Of a stretch of DNA of 52,681 nucleotides, positions 28,950-37,087 are shown one piece after another. Made by a program: the position numbers and the translations under genes. The notes under the pieces are model-generated. The model ran no database searches and had not been told where the DNA came from. It saw only the letters and a program-made list of their open reading frames with translations. Each line of letters starts with the position of its first letter. Position 1 is the stretch's first letter. Source of the stretch: Desulfurellaceae bacterium bin18 (GTDB taxonomy: Bacteria > Desulfobacterota > Binatia > Bin18); NCBI GenBank assembly GCA_002238415.1, contig MPMI01000041.1, forward strand, positions 1-52,681, written 5' to 3'.

Positions 28950-29699
28950 ATGGCGCAATCACGCCTGACTATTATTCATACCTCTGATGTCCATCTTGAG
29001 AGCGATACCTTTGGCCGCGGAGAAGCCGGCCAGGCTTATCAACAGCGTATTCAGGAGGCATTCCGAAGAGTCGTTGACCTGGTGTGCGATACGCCGGCCG
29101 ATTTGTTTCTCATTGCCGGTGACCTGTTTGACTCAAACCGGGTGCCGGAATCCGGAGTCGAATTTGTCAATGCCGAACTCCGGCGCGTGCCCTGTCCGGT
29201 CATCCTCATTCCTGGTAATCACGACTGTTACGACCATCGGTCGATATACAAAAAGGTCGATTTCACCGCGGCCGGACCGCATGTCCACACCCTGACGGAA
29301 GAGGCGGGCCGCACGATACAATTCCCGGAATTGCAGGCAACCATATGGGGCAAGGGCCTGGTCGAGCATGACCCCTCCTTCCGCCCTCTGGCCGGAGTAC
29401 CGGATCGTCAAGGTGATTGGTGGCATATCGGTATGGCCCACGGTTACTACGTCGAAGAGGAGGAAATCCAGCGCTCTTCGCCGGTAGAACCGGAAGAGAT
29501 CGCACAGTCCGGCCTGGATTATCTGGCTATGGGGCATGTGCATGTCTTCAATGATCTCAGTCAGGGGACAACCACGTCGTGTTATCCCGGTACGCCGGCA
29601 CCGTTATATATGGGGGTGGATGATGGCGGGAGCGTGGCGGTCGTGACCCTTGATCCGGAACACGGTGTACTGCTGAGGCAGCAGAAGGTCGTGCTGTAA
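28950..29699 (+). CDS. Metallophosphoesterase, SbcD/DNA-repair exonuclease-like (249 aa)
   Basis: Calcineurin-like phosphoesterase. Metal-binding motifs: HTSDVHLES (D-x-H), IAGDLFDSNR (GD), GNHDCYDH (GNHD) and MGHVHVF (GHxH), with an additional GMAHGYY His. The ATG at 28950 is backed by AAGGAG six bases upstream. The size and motif order resemble YkuE/SbcD-related exonucleases, but the C-terminal capping domain of SbcD and a partner SbcC are lacking. A phosphodiesterase role on another substrate is possible. Confidence 0.85.
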   Translation: MAQSRLTIIHTSDVHLESDTFGRGEAGQAYQQRIQEAFRRVVDLVCDTPADLFLIAGDLFDSNRVPESGVEFVNAELRRVPCPVILIPGNHDCYDHRSIYKKVDFTAAGPHVHTLTEEAGRTIQFPELQATIWGKGLVEHDPSFRPLAGVPDRQGDWWHIGMAHGYYVEEEEIQRSSPVEPEEIAQSGLDYLAMGHVHVFNDLSQGTTTSCYPGTPAPLYMGVDDGGSVAVVTLDPEHGVLLRQQKVVL

Positions 29700-29792
29700 T
29701 GTCCCTCCAGCCCCACGGTAGAGGGATGAATACACAATCTTGTTTGGCACGTCTTGGTTTCTTCTCCATCCTCATTTTGCTAAGAGGAGAGC

Positions 29793-30398
29793 ATGGCTGA
29801 GCGAGCGGACTTGCGGCGGCGACCGCAACGGATAACGGTCAGAGATATTCTCCGCACCGCGGTCAATCTCGAAAAAAAGGCGATGGCCCTCTATATGCAG
29901 TTCACCCGCGTGTTTGAAGACCAGGAAGAACTGCGCAAGTTCTGGTTTGGCATGGCGCGTCACGAGGCCAGTCATCTTGGAGCGCTGGCCCTCGTCGAAG
30001 GCGTGGTTGAGAACGACCCGGATGTCGCAGAGAGCAGCAAGGTCTGGTTCGATCCGTCAACCGTGGTCCGCCTCCGCTCTCTCCTCAATGCCTATAGCCG
30101 CGAGGCCGGGAAAAAGATTTCCGTCGAGCGTGCCTTTGAAATGGCCCTGGACGTCGAAGGCTCCGAACTAGAAGACGTTGTGGTAGACCTGCTCCACGTG
30201 GTCCGCGAACAGATGGTCCGTGATCAGGCGGTCAAGTTCCTGATACACGATCTCAGTGACCTGAGCTATATGGTCGAGAAGTTCACCAACGATGAAGCCT
30301 TGCTGGCGCGAGCCGATGCCCTGGTAGACCACCGGGTTGACGCCCTCGCTGCCGACCGGGCTCGGAAGGCATCTCAGGGCGACGCGCGAGACGAATGA
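29793..30398 (+). CDS. Ferritin-like di-iron domain protein (201 aa)
   Basis: Four-helix-bundle protein. Helix 1 has NLEKKAMALYMQF and helix 2 has FWFGMARHEASHLGALA, giving a likely E...ExxH metal set; a second set is LDVEGSELEDVVVDLLH and VKFLIHDLSDLSY in the later helices. This resembles rubrerythrin-like ferritins without a rubredoxin domain. The ATG at 29793 follows AGAGGAGAGC. The next gene, a 61-residue membrane protein, starts 27 nt downstream. Storage, peroxide reduction or metal delivery are all possible. Confidence 0.75.
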   Translation: MAERADLRRRPQRITVRDILRTAVNLEKKAMALYMQFTRVFEDQEELRKFWFGMARHEASHLGALALVEGVVENDPDVAESSKVWFDPSTVVRLRSLLNAYSREAGKKISVERAFEMALDVEGSELEDVVVDLLHVVREQMVRDQAVKFLIHDLSDLSYMVEKFTNDEALLARADALVDHRVDALAADRARKASQGDARDE

Positions 30399-30424
30399 CA
30401 ACCCCTGCAAGGAGAGAGACGCTG

Positions 30425-30610
30425 ATGAACCCTGTTGTCCTGCAAGCCGGCCTGTGTCTGCTGATCGCCCTGTGGGGGTTGTCTATGATCGTCATGGGGA
30501 TGGTATGGAGCAACGTCATCTGGCTCGGTCTTGGCGTAGCCGTTCTCATGGTCGGACTACCGTTCCTGCGTAATCTTCTGCCCGATCGATTGAGCCGCGG
30601 CGTGCGGTAA
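30425..30610 (+). CDS. Two-helix small membrane protein (61 aa)
   Basis: Two hydrophobic helices (VVLQAGLCLLIALWGLSMIV and VIWLGLGVAVLMVGLPFL) are joined by a short turn and followed by a basic C-terminus. The ATG at 30425 has AGGAGAG eight bases upstream; an ATG at 30395 overlapping the previous stop would add an unlikely polar lead. No family is recognised. It sits between the ferritin-like gene and fxsA on the same strand. Confidence 0.65.
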   Translation: MNPVVLQAGLCLLIALWGLSMIVMGMVWSNVIWLGLGVAVLMVGLPFLRNLLPDRLSRGVR

Positions 30611-30675
30611 CGCTCCGGCTCCCGTCTGAGCTGTCCACCGTTTCGGACAGGCTTGACCCATATTCTGCGTAAGCC

Positions 30676-31086
30676 ATGTTCTTTCGACTTCTCCTATTAT
30701 TCACCATTGTCCCACTCACGGAGTTGTACCTACTCCTCCAGGTCGGCAGCGTCCTCGGAGTCGGCCTGACGATTCTGCTGGTTGTCGGTACGGGTGTTGT
30801 TGGCGCGTATCTGGCACGGCTGGAAGGCTGGCGGACGCTACGGCAGATGCAGGAAAATCTTCACAACGGCATTGCGCCAACCGGAGAGCTGATCGACGCC
30901 GCTCTTATTCTCGGGGCCGGACTGCTCTTGATTACCCCTGGAATTGTGACCGATATTGTCGGTTTCAGTTTGCTCTTCCCCCCAACCCGAGCTGCCTTGA
31001 AGCACGCTATTCGGCGGCGTATTGAAGCCCATACACAAGCCTCCTCGTCCACCATTGAGGTGGAAGTCATCCGTCGGACGGACTGA
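30676..31086 (+). CDS. fxsA: FxsA family cytoplasmic-membrane protein (136 aa)
   Basis: Matches the FxsA pattern: MFFRLLLLFTIVPLTELYLLLQVG, GLTILLVVGTGVVGAYLARLEGWRTLRQMQ and GAGLLLITPGIVTDIVGFSLLFPPTRA. FxsA of E. coli suppresses phage T7 exclusion by the F plasmid; the general role of the family is unknown. Two or three transmembrane segments are followed by a basic cytoplasmic tail (KHAIRRRIEAHT). Length is typical. Confidence 0.9.
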   Translation: MFFRLLLLFTIVPLTELYLLLQVGSVLGVGLTILLVVGTGVVGAYLARLEGWRTLRQMQENLHNGIAPTGELIDAALILGAGLLLITPGIVTDIVGFSLLFPPTRAALKHAIRRRIEAHTQASSSTIEVEVIRRTD

Positions 31087-31149
31087 CGGGTGCTGCGCGG
31101 GAAAGCTGCCCTGAGGAAACCGTACCGCAAAGACGTAGGCTGCGCCTAT

Positions 31150-32376
31150 TCAGCCCTGGTCTTGCGATGGCGGAGGGGGCTGAAGGGATGGGAGGAGAGA
31201 CGGGAGCAGCAGGGCCAACAGGAGCGCGCCAGCCCCGCCGGCGAGATACGGTGCGTTAATCCCAGCCTGTTCAAGCAGGACTCCAGTCATCAAGCTCGAA
31301 CACCCCCCGCCCAAGCCCATACTGATCATGCTAAAGAGAGCCTGACCGGTTGAGCGCAGTTGGGGTGGTATCGTTGCTTCGAGATAGAGCGGTCCCCCCA
31401 GAAAGAGTCCGGTGACCGTCAGGGCATGGAGGATCTGGACTGGATAGAGTAGCGGGAGGGCGATCACTTGACTGAGTACAAGCCAACGAATGGCACCGGC
31501 AGCTATCCCCACAGCCAGGAGTCCACGCGCACCAAGGCGGCGGACACTCGTTCCCAATAAGGTCATGAAGATAATCTCCGGGATGAGCACCACACACCAC
31601 ATGTTACGAATAGTCCCGATATCGCCCCCCCGGTCACGGATATAAATGGGAAAGATATCCATCGGACCGTGGAGAAAGAAAAAGGCGAGAAATCCAACCA
31701 AGGTCACGCGCAGGAACGGCCCCTGAGAGAGAAGGCTGCGCCACTCGCCTTGCAGCGCGCGCAACGCAACCAGCCCACTGTGGGGAAGGGTGAGCGCTGA
31801 AACGGCTGCACACAGGGTAAGGCCGGCGGCCAGCGGGAAGAGGATCCCCAGCTGGGGTTCTGACGGCAGACTGAGAGATGTCGTCTGGAATGTAGCTAGC
31901 GGGGGGAGAGTGGCCAACAGCCACGGAAGGCCCAGCACGGCACAGAAAAACCCGAGTGTCCCAAACGCTCTGACAATGCCAAAGGCATGCTGGCTGCCCT
32001 GGAGCACCGCTAGGCTCACCGAAACAGTCATTGGAATCAGGGCGCGAGAAAAAAAGGCGAACAGAACCGTGATACACACCAGAGCCGGAAAGCTGTCCAT
32101 ATAGCCAAGTAAGAAATACCCGACTGCCGAACCCGAGGCCAACACCGCCAGGACGCGAATCCGCAGTCCACTCCGGTCCGCGACAATACCCCACAGAGGC
32201 TGCACGAAGAAACCGACCAGGGGCAGGGTGGCAAAGACAACGCCAACCTGAAACCCGTCAAGGCCCATGTTCTCACGTAAATACAAGCCGTAGTAGGGGA
32301 AAAAGACTCCGAGGGCTCCCATGATCAGAAACCAGAAGAGAGCCAGGGGCGTGGCTTGGCGCAGGGACGTATGCAT
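31150..32376 (-). CDS. Major facilitator superfamily transporter (408 aa)
   Basis: Twelve hydrophobic helices. Helices 2-3 carry PLWGIVADRSGLRIR, which is the MFS A-motif variant. Features such as the opening ALFWFLIMGALGVFFPYYGLYL and LFAFFSRALIPMTVS resemble the LacY-like/MFS_1-like group (PF12832 type), which includes sugar and nucleoside symporters. The C-terminal ~20 residues are proline- and leucine-rich. The substrate cannot be read from sequence. It lies downstream of the feo genes on the same strand, separated by about 80 nt from feoB's small partner gene. Confidence 0.85.
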   Translation of the reverse strand: MHTSLRQATPLALFWFLIMGALGVFFPYYGLYLRENMGLDGFQVGVVFATLPLVGFFVQPLWGIVADRSGLRIRVLAVLASGSAVGYFLLGYMDSFPALVCITVLFAFFSRALIPMTVSVSLAVLQGSQHAFGIVRAFGTLGFFCAVLGLPWLLATLPPLATFQTTSLSLPSEPQLGILFPLAAGLTLCAAVSALTLPHSGLVALRALQGEWRSLLSQGPFLRVTLVGFLAFFFLHGPMDIFPIYIRDRGGDIGTIRNMWCVVLIPEIIFMTLLGTSVRRLGARGLLAVGIAAGAIRWLVLSQVIALPLLYPVQILHALTVTGLFLGGPLYLEATIPPQLRSTGQALFSMISMGLGGGCSSLMTGVLLEQAGINAPYLAGGAGALLLALLLPSLLPSLQPPPPSQDQG

Positions 32377-32457
32377 GGCAGTCGGGAGTTACTGGAAAGA
32401 ACGGGCAACCGGAACGCAATCACTGAAGGGCAGGGGTAGGTCCCGCCACGCCTCACC

Positions 32458-32598
32458 TCACACGTAATCGTCTGTGCGCTGCCGGTTCTGCGGGCACGAG
32501 GCGCAGCCTGTTTTCGCCCGTCTGGGCCAGAGAGAGCGACCGACGTATAAGACGGCGACGGCAATAACCGGAAACATCAGCAGAGTTTGGAGATCCAT
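32458..32598 (-). CDS. FeoB-associated Cys-rich membrane protein (46 aa)
   Basis: Short gene starting with the ATG at 32598, three bases after the feoB stop. It encodes one transmembrane helix (LLMFPVIAVAVLYVGRSLW) followed by a cytoplasmic cysteine motif GCASCPQN. This matches the small FeoB-associated Cys-rich membrane protein found after feoB in many bacteria. The tight coupling to feoB supports a role in the ferrous iron transporter, but its biochemical role is not established. Confidence 0.8.
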   Translation of the reverse strand: MDLQTLLMFPVIAVAVLYVGRSLWPRRAKTGCASCPQNRQRTDDYV

Positions 32599-32601
32599 GG
32601 T

Positions 32602-34836
32602 TCACCCAATCAGCCAGCTGCCTATCTGATACACGGCCAGTGCTCCAAGATACGCCAGACCCGTCATATAGATAAAGGTCAAGAGCGGATAGCCCCAGGA
32701 ATCGGTTTCCCGCTTGATGGTCGCCAGGGTGGCGCCGCACTGACAGCACAGGGCAAAAAAGACCATGATCGAAATCGCCACAAGCGGCGTATACACTGGC
32801 CGGCCGTCCGGCCAGCGCTCCGCTCGCATGGCCTCGCGCAATTCGACGCTCTCTTCATCTTGGCCGGCACCCAGATTATAGATCGTCCCGAGTGCGGCAA
32901 TAATCACCTCACGGGCCGGAAAACTCGCCAGCGTGGCCATGCCGATTTTCCAGTCCCAGCCTAGGGGCTGAACAAACGGCTCAATCGCCCGTCCGGCCTG
33001 TCCGAGATAACTTTCGCGTAAGCGAATGCCGGCCACTTCACGCTCAAGCAGCGCCAACTCGGCTTCCGTGGCGGTCGCCCGGCGGGTCTCAAGATCTTCT
33101 GAGACAAGGTCCTGATTCGGATAATAGGAGAGTGCCCAGACCAGGATTGTCGTGGCTAGGATGATACTGCCGGCACGCCTGAGAAAGGCCATGCTGCGGT
33201 CGTACATGCGAAACAGGACTACCCGCCAGGCCGGCAGCTTGAAGGGCGGCAGTTCCATGAGAAAAGGCACGGCTTCACCACTCAGCAGCGTCCGCTTGAG
33301 TATCCAGGCAATCGGAGGGGCAACGAGCAGGCCGAGACAGTACATGCAAAAGAGCGTCAGTCCCTGCAAACCAAAAATCCCCCACACGGTCTGGGCCGGG
33401 ATAAAAGCCGAGATCAGCAGCACATACACGGGCAGCCGCGCGCTACAGCTCATCAGGGGCGCAATGAGAATGGTCGCAATCCGATCCCGCTGATTGTCAA
33501 TTGTTCGAGCCGCCATAATGCCCGGAATCGCGCAGGCGAAAGAGGAGAGTAGCGGAATAAAGCTCCGCCCCGACAGTCCGAAGCCAGCCATCACGCGATC
33601 CATAAGAAAAGCCGCTCGCGCCATATAGCCGGAATCTTCAAGGATGGCGATCAAACCGAACAGCATCGCAATTTGCGGGACAAATACCATTACCGCGCCC
33701 ACCCCGCCGATCACGCCATCGACAATCAGGCTTTGCAGCGGACCTTCGGGCAGCGCGCTACCGACCCAGGAGCCCAGCGCCGAAAAGACGGCGTCAATGC
33801 CATCCATGAGCGGCAGCGCCCAGGAAAAAATGGACTGGAAGGTCACACCCATAACACTCAGAAAAATCACCAGTCCCCAGACTTTATGAGTGACGAGGGC
33901 GTCAATCAGCTCGGACCAGTCTGTCCGGCCACGGCTCACGGGAGGTGAAGAACGCTGCGCGTCCGCCACGACCTGGGCGATCCACGCATAGCGGTGATCC
34001 ACTTCCATCTGCGGGAGTTGGATCGCGTCAGCGGCCAAGCGCTGGCGGGCCGCATGGGTGGAGTCCCGCACCTGCGCTCCGTGCTGTCGGGTGAGATCCT
34101 GCTCAACCATACCGCCGGTGTCGATCAGCAGCCGCTCAACCAGAAAGTGGGGGAAGCGGGCAGTCGGGTGGGCCTGGGTGAGTTGCCGGGTCAGCGTCCG
34201 GACCTCTTGCGTGAACGCTTCGGGAAACACAACCGGCCGGGGTGGGGAGACGGCTGCGTTGAGCGTCTCGCACAAGGTCTGACGGAGTTGATTGAGCCCT
34301 CGACGTTTTGTGGCCTGCACCGGGACGACGCGCACCCCTAGGCGTTTCTCAAGAGCGGCAATATCGATGTGCACGCCCTGCTTTTCCGCCAGATCGAGCA
34401 TGGTCAGCGCAATGACGCAGGGAAGCCCAATATCCATGATCTGGGTCGCAATGTAGAGATTGCGATCGAGGTTTGTCGCATCGACCACGCACAAGACAAC
34501 ATCCGGCGCGACTGCTTCGTCGCCGGAGCCGAGCAGGACGGAGACCGCTACCATCTCATCCGGCGCGCGGGGCGCAAGCGAATAGACTCCGGGTAGGTCA
34601 ACCGCGAGAAACCGAACGCCATTCTGACGAAATTCGCCGAGCGCACTTTCGACTGTCACCCCAGGGTAATTTCCGGTGTGTTGGCTGAGGCCGGTGAGCG
34701 CATTAAAGAGGGTCGTCTTACCCGTATTGGGATTCCCGATCACGGCAACCCGATAGGAATCGGCACTGGGGGCGGCGGTAGTGCGGGCAGACGAAGCTGC
34801 TGATGTTGCGACATCCATAGTGATAGGGCCAGGCAC
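32602..34836 (-). CDS. feoB: Ferrous iron transport protein B (744 aa)
   Basis: Inner-membrane Fe(II) transporter with an N-terminal G-protein domain. G1 is GNPNTGKTT (about residue 33-41), G2/G3 follow as HTGNYPGVTVE and DLPGVYSL, and G4/G5 lie in LTMLDLAE. The membrane part shows the Gate motifs GLSGRSFIPLLSSFACAIPGIMAAR and the Cys-containing CCQCGATLATIKRET near the C-terminus. Start GTG 34836 or ATG 34818; neither has a clear ribosome-binding site. It follows feoA by 30 bp in a Fur-box-preceded operon. Confidence 0.97.
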   Translation of the reverse strand: MPGPITMDVATSAASSARTTAAPSADSYRVAVIGNPNTGKTTLFNALTGLSQHTGNYPGVTVESALGEFRQNGVRFLAVDLPGVYSLAPRAPDEMVAVSVLLGSGDEAVAPDVVLCVVDATNLDRNLYIATQIMDIGLPCVIALTMLDLAEKQGVHIDIAALEKRLGVRVVPVQATKRRGLNQLRQTLCETLNAAVSPPRPVVFPEAFTQEVRTLTRQLTQAHPTARFPHFLVERLLIDTGGMVEQDLTRQHGAQVRDSTHAARQRLAADAIQLPQMEVDHRYAWIAQVVADAQRSSPPVSRGRTDWSELIDALVTHKVWGLVIFLSVMGVTFQSIFSWALPLMDGIDAVFSALGSWVGSALPEGPLQSLIVDGVIGGVGAVMVFVPQIAMLFGLIAILEDSGYMARAAFLMDRVMAGFGLSGRSFIPLLSSFACAIPGIMAARTIDNQRDRIATILIAPLMSCSARLPVYVLLISAFIPAQTVWGIFGLQGLTLFCMYCLGLLVAPPIAWILKRTLLSGEAVPFLMELPPFKLPAWRVVLFRMYDRSMAFLRRAGSIILATTILVWALSYYPNQDLVSEDLETRRATATEAELALLEREVAGIRLRESYLGQAGRAIEPFVQPLGWDWKIGMATLASFPAREVIIAALGTIYNLGAGQDEESVELREAMRAERWPDGRPVYTPLVAISIMVFFALCCQCGATLATIKRETDSWGYPLLTFIYMTGLAYLGALAVYQIGSWLIG

Positions 34837-34865
34837 GTAGCGGGCAGCCTACTCCTCTACTCTTA

Positions 34866-35093
34866 TTATTGTTCGGTAAGACAGACCCGCATGGCCTCGT
34901 GTCGCCGGAGCGCGAGGTGAAAGCCTCGGATACGTATCTGCATCGGATCACCCAGCGGCGCAAAACGGATGACCCGCACGGTCTGGCCGTTGGTAAAGCC
35001 GAGTTCAGCCAGCCGCTGGGCAATGCCGTCCGTGCCCGTGATGGAGTGAATACAGCCCTGCTCTTCGGGACCGAGGTCGGCAAGTGTTTTCAT
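34866..35093 (-). CDS. feoA: Ferrous iron transport protein A (75 aa)
   Basis: SH3-like FeoA domain: IAQRLAELGFTNGQTVRVIRFAPLGDPMQIRIRGFHLALRRHEAMRV. It binds FeoB's cytoplasmic region. The start is set to the ATG at 35093, giving the usual ~75-residue length. A longer TTG-started frame (35165) is rejected because that TTG lies inside the Fur-like operator and its proposed transcription start is at or below it. A nine-codon reading frame (35119-35090) overlaps this ATG by its stop (ATGA), suggesting translational coupling. Confidence 0.92.
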   Translation of the reverse strand: MKTLADLGPEEQGCIHSITGTDGIAQRLAELGFTNGQTVRVIRFAPLGDPMQIRIRGFHLALRRHEAMRVCLTEQ

Positions 35094-35119
35094 ATCAAAC
35101 AGTGGGAGCTTTCGCTCAT
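35090..35119 (-). CDS. Candidate nine-residue leader peptide upstream of feoA
   Basis: ATG at 35119 with AGGAG five bases upstream (minus strand), reading MSESSHCLI then TGA. Its stop overlaps the feoA ATG as ATGA. The feoA ATG itself has no ribosome-binding site, so its translation may depend on termination of this short frame. The product is too short to classify; the Cys-His content is noted but not interpreted. Confidence 0.4.
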   Translation of the reverse strand: MSESSHCLI

Positions 35120-35143
35120 GGGCTCCTGGTTTCCTCTCCTCGA

Positions 35144-35170
35144 TGAAATTGATAATCAATTTCAATTATA
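35144..35170 (-). promoter_or_regulatory. Fur-like operator with overlapping feoA promoter
   Basis: Positions 35144-35164 form a perfect 21-bp palindrome: arms TGAAATTGAT and ATCAATTTCA around a central A. Its core TGATAATCA matches the centre of the Fur box. Directly next to it, on the minus strand, is a perfect -10 TATAAT (35170-35165), so transcription would start inside the palindrome. No good -35 is seen. Fur-Fe(II) bound here would block RNA polymerase. Confidence 0.85.
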
Positions 35171-35264
35171 GAAACAAGCCCTGTGGAACCGTGAGAGCCA
35201 CCCTAGCGCGTATTGCCGTGAATGATAGCCTGAGCCCGAGAATACTCAAGAGAAAGAGACCTGC

Positions 35265-35498
35265 ATGACAAAAGTGACGATCCGCGCCTTAAAGAACGGT
35301 CCCTACGAAGTTCGCGGAGAAACCAGCCTCATCGACAGGAGAGGGGGGAAGTACCAAGGACAAAAAGACCCGCTATATTTATGCCGGTGCGGCAAGTCCA
35401 AAAACAGGCCGTATTGTGACGGCAGCCACATCAAGGCGGGCTTTCAGGCAGAGGAGAGTGCGTCCGTACCGGCGCCCAAGTCCCCACTCTCCCGATAG
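35265..35498 (+). CDS. CDGSH iron-sulfur domain protein (77 aa)
   Basis: Small [2Fe-2S] protein with the 3Cys-1His motif: CRCGKSKNRPYCDGSH in the C-terminal half. An N-terminal beta-strand ITIRALKNGPYEVRGE (TIRALKNGPYEVRG) is typical of bacterial CDGSH proteins. It lies divergently from feoA, about 100 bp from the Fur-like operator, and may be iron-regulated. Its function is not known; family members act in redox or cluster transfer. A strong hairpin terminator is found 120 bp downstream. Confidence 0.9.
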   Translation: MTKVTIRALKNGPYEVRGETSLIDRRGGKYQGQKDPLYLCRCGKSKNRPYCDGSHIKAGFQAEESASVPAPKSPLSR

Positions 35499-35530
35499 AA
35501 ACCTCATCCCGTACTGGCGCGGGACGGGAC

Positions 35531-35559
35531 TTGACAGATATTACCCTTAAGGTTAAGTT
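35531..35559 (+). promoter_or_regulatory. Candidate promoter with perfect -35
   Basis: TTGACA (35531-35536) is followed after 17 bases by TAAGTT (35554-35559), which keeps the key T, A and final T of the -10 box. The 39-bp palindrome begins within this -10. A transcript would begin near 35566 and meet the terminator by 35660. Confidence 0.4.
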
Positions 35560-35594
35560 TATATTGAAATTGAATATCAATTTCAATATAAACT
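35556..35594. promoter_or_regulatory. Extended Fur-like operator: 39-bp perfect inverted repeat
   Basis: Two 18-base arms are perfectly complementary (AGTTTATATTGAAATTGA on the left, its reverse complement on the right) around ATA. The inner part, GAAATTGA-ATA-TCAATTTC, closely matches the feoA operator, differing mainly in the central bases. It is therefore read as a Fur operator. In RNA it would also form a hairpin, so a structural role is not excluded. Confidence 0.7.
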
Positions 35595-35660
35595 GCGAAA
35601 GGCCAAAGGCAATCAGTCTCGAGCCCGTAGAGATATACGTACTCTGCGGGCTCTTTTGTT
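35566..35660 (+). ncRNA. Candidate Fur-controlled small RNA (~95 nt)
   Basis: A short transcription unit is bounded by the candidate promoter at 35531-35559, a Fur-like operator over its start, and a strong intrinsic terminator at 35621-35660, with no open reading frame of note. This is the arrangement of iron-repressed small RNAs such as RyhB. The main alternative is that the terminator simply ends the CDGSH transcript and no separate RNA is made. Confidence 0.35.
35621..35660 (+). terminator. Intrinsic terminator
   Basis: A 12-bp stem (GAGCCCGTAGAG with CTCTGCGGGCTC, one G-U pair) around a 9-nt loop is followed by TTTTGTT. It terminates plus-strand transcription from the CDGSH gene or from the candidate small RNA. 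Confidence 0.9.
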
Positions 35661-36046
35661 GTGAGCCGAGCGCCGGCCGCAGGTTCGCTGTTTTCGCTAT
35701 GCAAGGTTTGGTGTTGGACCTTGCATTCGGCCCCGGGGCATCCCTCCTACCGCCCTGGGGCCTCTCCCCACAGACCCAGGACCGGCCAGACCGCCACTTT
35801 GCATTTCCGGCAGCGGAGCAGCCGGTGAGGTTGACCCTGAAGGACTCTCGTCTTTTCAGTGACGAAGGATATTGAAGCGGATACTGTAACATGTTGAGGT
35901 TTACTGAAGAGATTTTTTACGTGCTCGCAATTGGGGAGAAGATTTGTCTGTGCAAGTTTTCGCGCTACACGGTCTGGAAGGCGTAGGAATGACACCCGTC
36001 CTGGAGTTGGCCAATAGCGCCGCCAAGGGTAACTGAGGAATGGGTG

Positions 36047-37087
36047 ATGTCCGATTCCAACGACAAGGCATACGATCCTAAAGACACAAAACGCCTCGTT
36101 GTCGTGACCGGTGCTGCAGGTTTTCTCGGAAGCCATATATGCCGAGCCTTGCTGCGATGCGGGTATACGGTGCGCGCTGTTACGCGCCAGGGCAGCAGTC
36201 GCAAATTTCCCGATGACCTGAGCAAGCGGGTCGAATTATGGCCTGCGGATGTTCGAAATGTCGAATCGTTGAACTCGGCATTCCAAAATGCTGATGTCGT
36301 CGTACACAATGCTGCGATTGTGACGATTGGCGCTGATCCCGAGGATTTGGCCAGGGCAGTCAACCTGACGGGTACCCGAAACGCGATTAAAGCGTGTGTT
36401 GGCAACGGCGTACGCAGGCTGGTGTACATCGGTTCCATACACGCATTTAGCCCGTTGCGTGGAAGGGTCTTAGACGCTGATTCAAAGCTGGGACAGCATT
36501 CCAAAATCCCCTATACGGTCACAAAAACCGAAGCTCATATCAGCGTGCTCGAAGCGGCGAGGAGCGGTCGGATCAACGCATCTGTTATCTGCCCTTCGAG
36601 TCTTATCGGTCCCGGCGATACGGAGCCGACCCTCGTTGGTGGTATGTTGCTCGCCATCGCGCAAAAGCGGTTGCCGTGTCTCATCGATGAGGGATTCTGG
36701 TGGAGCGATGTGCGAGATGTGGCGGCTGCTATCGCAAATGCGGCGGGGAAGAGTGAATGTCTTGGTGAGGTGTATTTTACCACGGGGCGATACGCAAAGA
36801 TTGTTGAATTGGCACGTCTGTGTTCCCAAATTCTGGGGCGGCGTGTGACGCGCCCTGCCGTGCCCTATTTTCTGGCTCTGGCGGGTTTGCCTTTTATTCA
36901 ACTGTACGCTGCGATGAAAGATCAACCGCCTCTTTACTCCAGAAATTCGCTCGACCTTTTGCGAGACTGTCCGGTATCTGTTGATGAGTCCTCGGCGAGG
37001 AGACAATTGGGATACGAATCTCGACCACTTGAAGAATCGATCCGCGATGCCCTCAATTGGTTCAAAGAGCAGGGGATGTGTTTGTGA
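36047..37087 (+). CDS. NAD-dependent epimerase / 3-beta-hydroxysteroid dehydrogenase-like protein (346 aa)
   Basis: Extended SDR. The NAD motif is TGAAGFLGSHICRALL at about residue 20; the catalytic pair appears in PYTVTKTEAH (Tyr, Lys). VICPSSLIGPGDTEPT and FWWSDVRDVAAAIANA follow the pattern of 3-beta-HSD and sterol-4-alpha-carboxylate 3-dehydrogenase-like enzymes. ATG 36047 is preceded by GAGGA; a GTG just before it (36044) is also in frame. The next gene, a steroid 5-alpha-reductase-like protein, overlaps its stop (GTGA), so the two should act together on a sterol- or terpenoid-like substrate. Codon use appears somewhat less GC-rich than in neighbours, which may mean horizontal acquisition. 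Confidence 0.82.
   Translation: MSDSNDKAYDPKDTKRLVVVTGAAGFLGSHICRALLRCGYTVRAVTRQGSSRKFPDDLSKRVELWPADVRNVESLNSAFQNADVVVHNAAIVTIGADPEDLARAVNLTGTRNAIKACVGNGVRRLVYIGSIHAFSPLRGRVLDADSKLGQHSKIPYTVTKTEAHISVLEAARSGRINASVICPSSLIGPGDTEPTLVGGMLLAIAQKRLPCLIDEGFWWSDVRDVAAAIANAAGKSECLGEVYFTTGRYAKIVELARLCSQILGRRVTRPAVPYFLALAGLPFIQLYAAMKDQPPLYSRNSLDLLRDCPVSVDESSARRQLGYESRPLEESIRDALNWFKEQGMCL

Larger units (their letters stand above)
35499..36046. other. Gene-free stretch of 548 nt with a palindrome, promoter-like motif and terminator
   Basis: No convincing gene is present between the CDGSH gene and the steroid-type dehydrogenase gene. The first 160 nt hold a TTGACA, a 39-bp inverted repeat and an intrinsic terminator (described separately). 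The following ~380 nt show no recognisable feature except the ribosome-binding site GAGGA in front of the next gene; the frames here lack protein-like composition. Confidence 0.7.

Noticed and set aside
34866..35165. FeoA start at TTG 35165
   Set aside because: The TTG lies inside the operator and at the predicted transcription start; family length supports 35093.
35531..35875. A 114-residue plus-strand frame over the palindrome and terminator
   Set aside because: Composition follows the palindrome and hairpin, with no ribosome-binding site or protein-like features.
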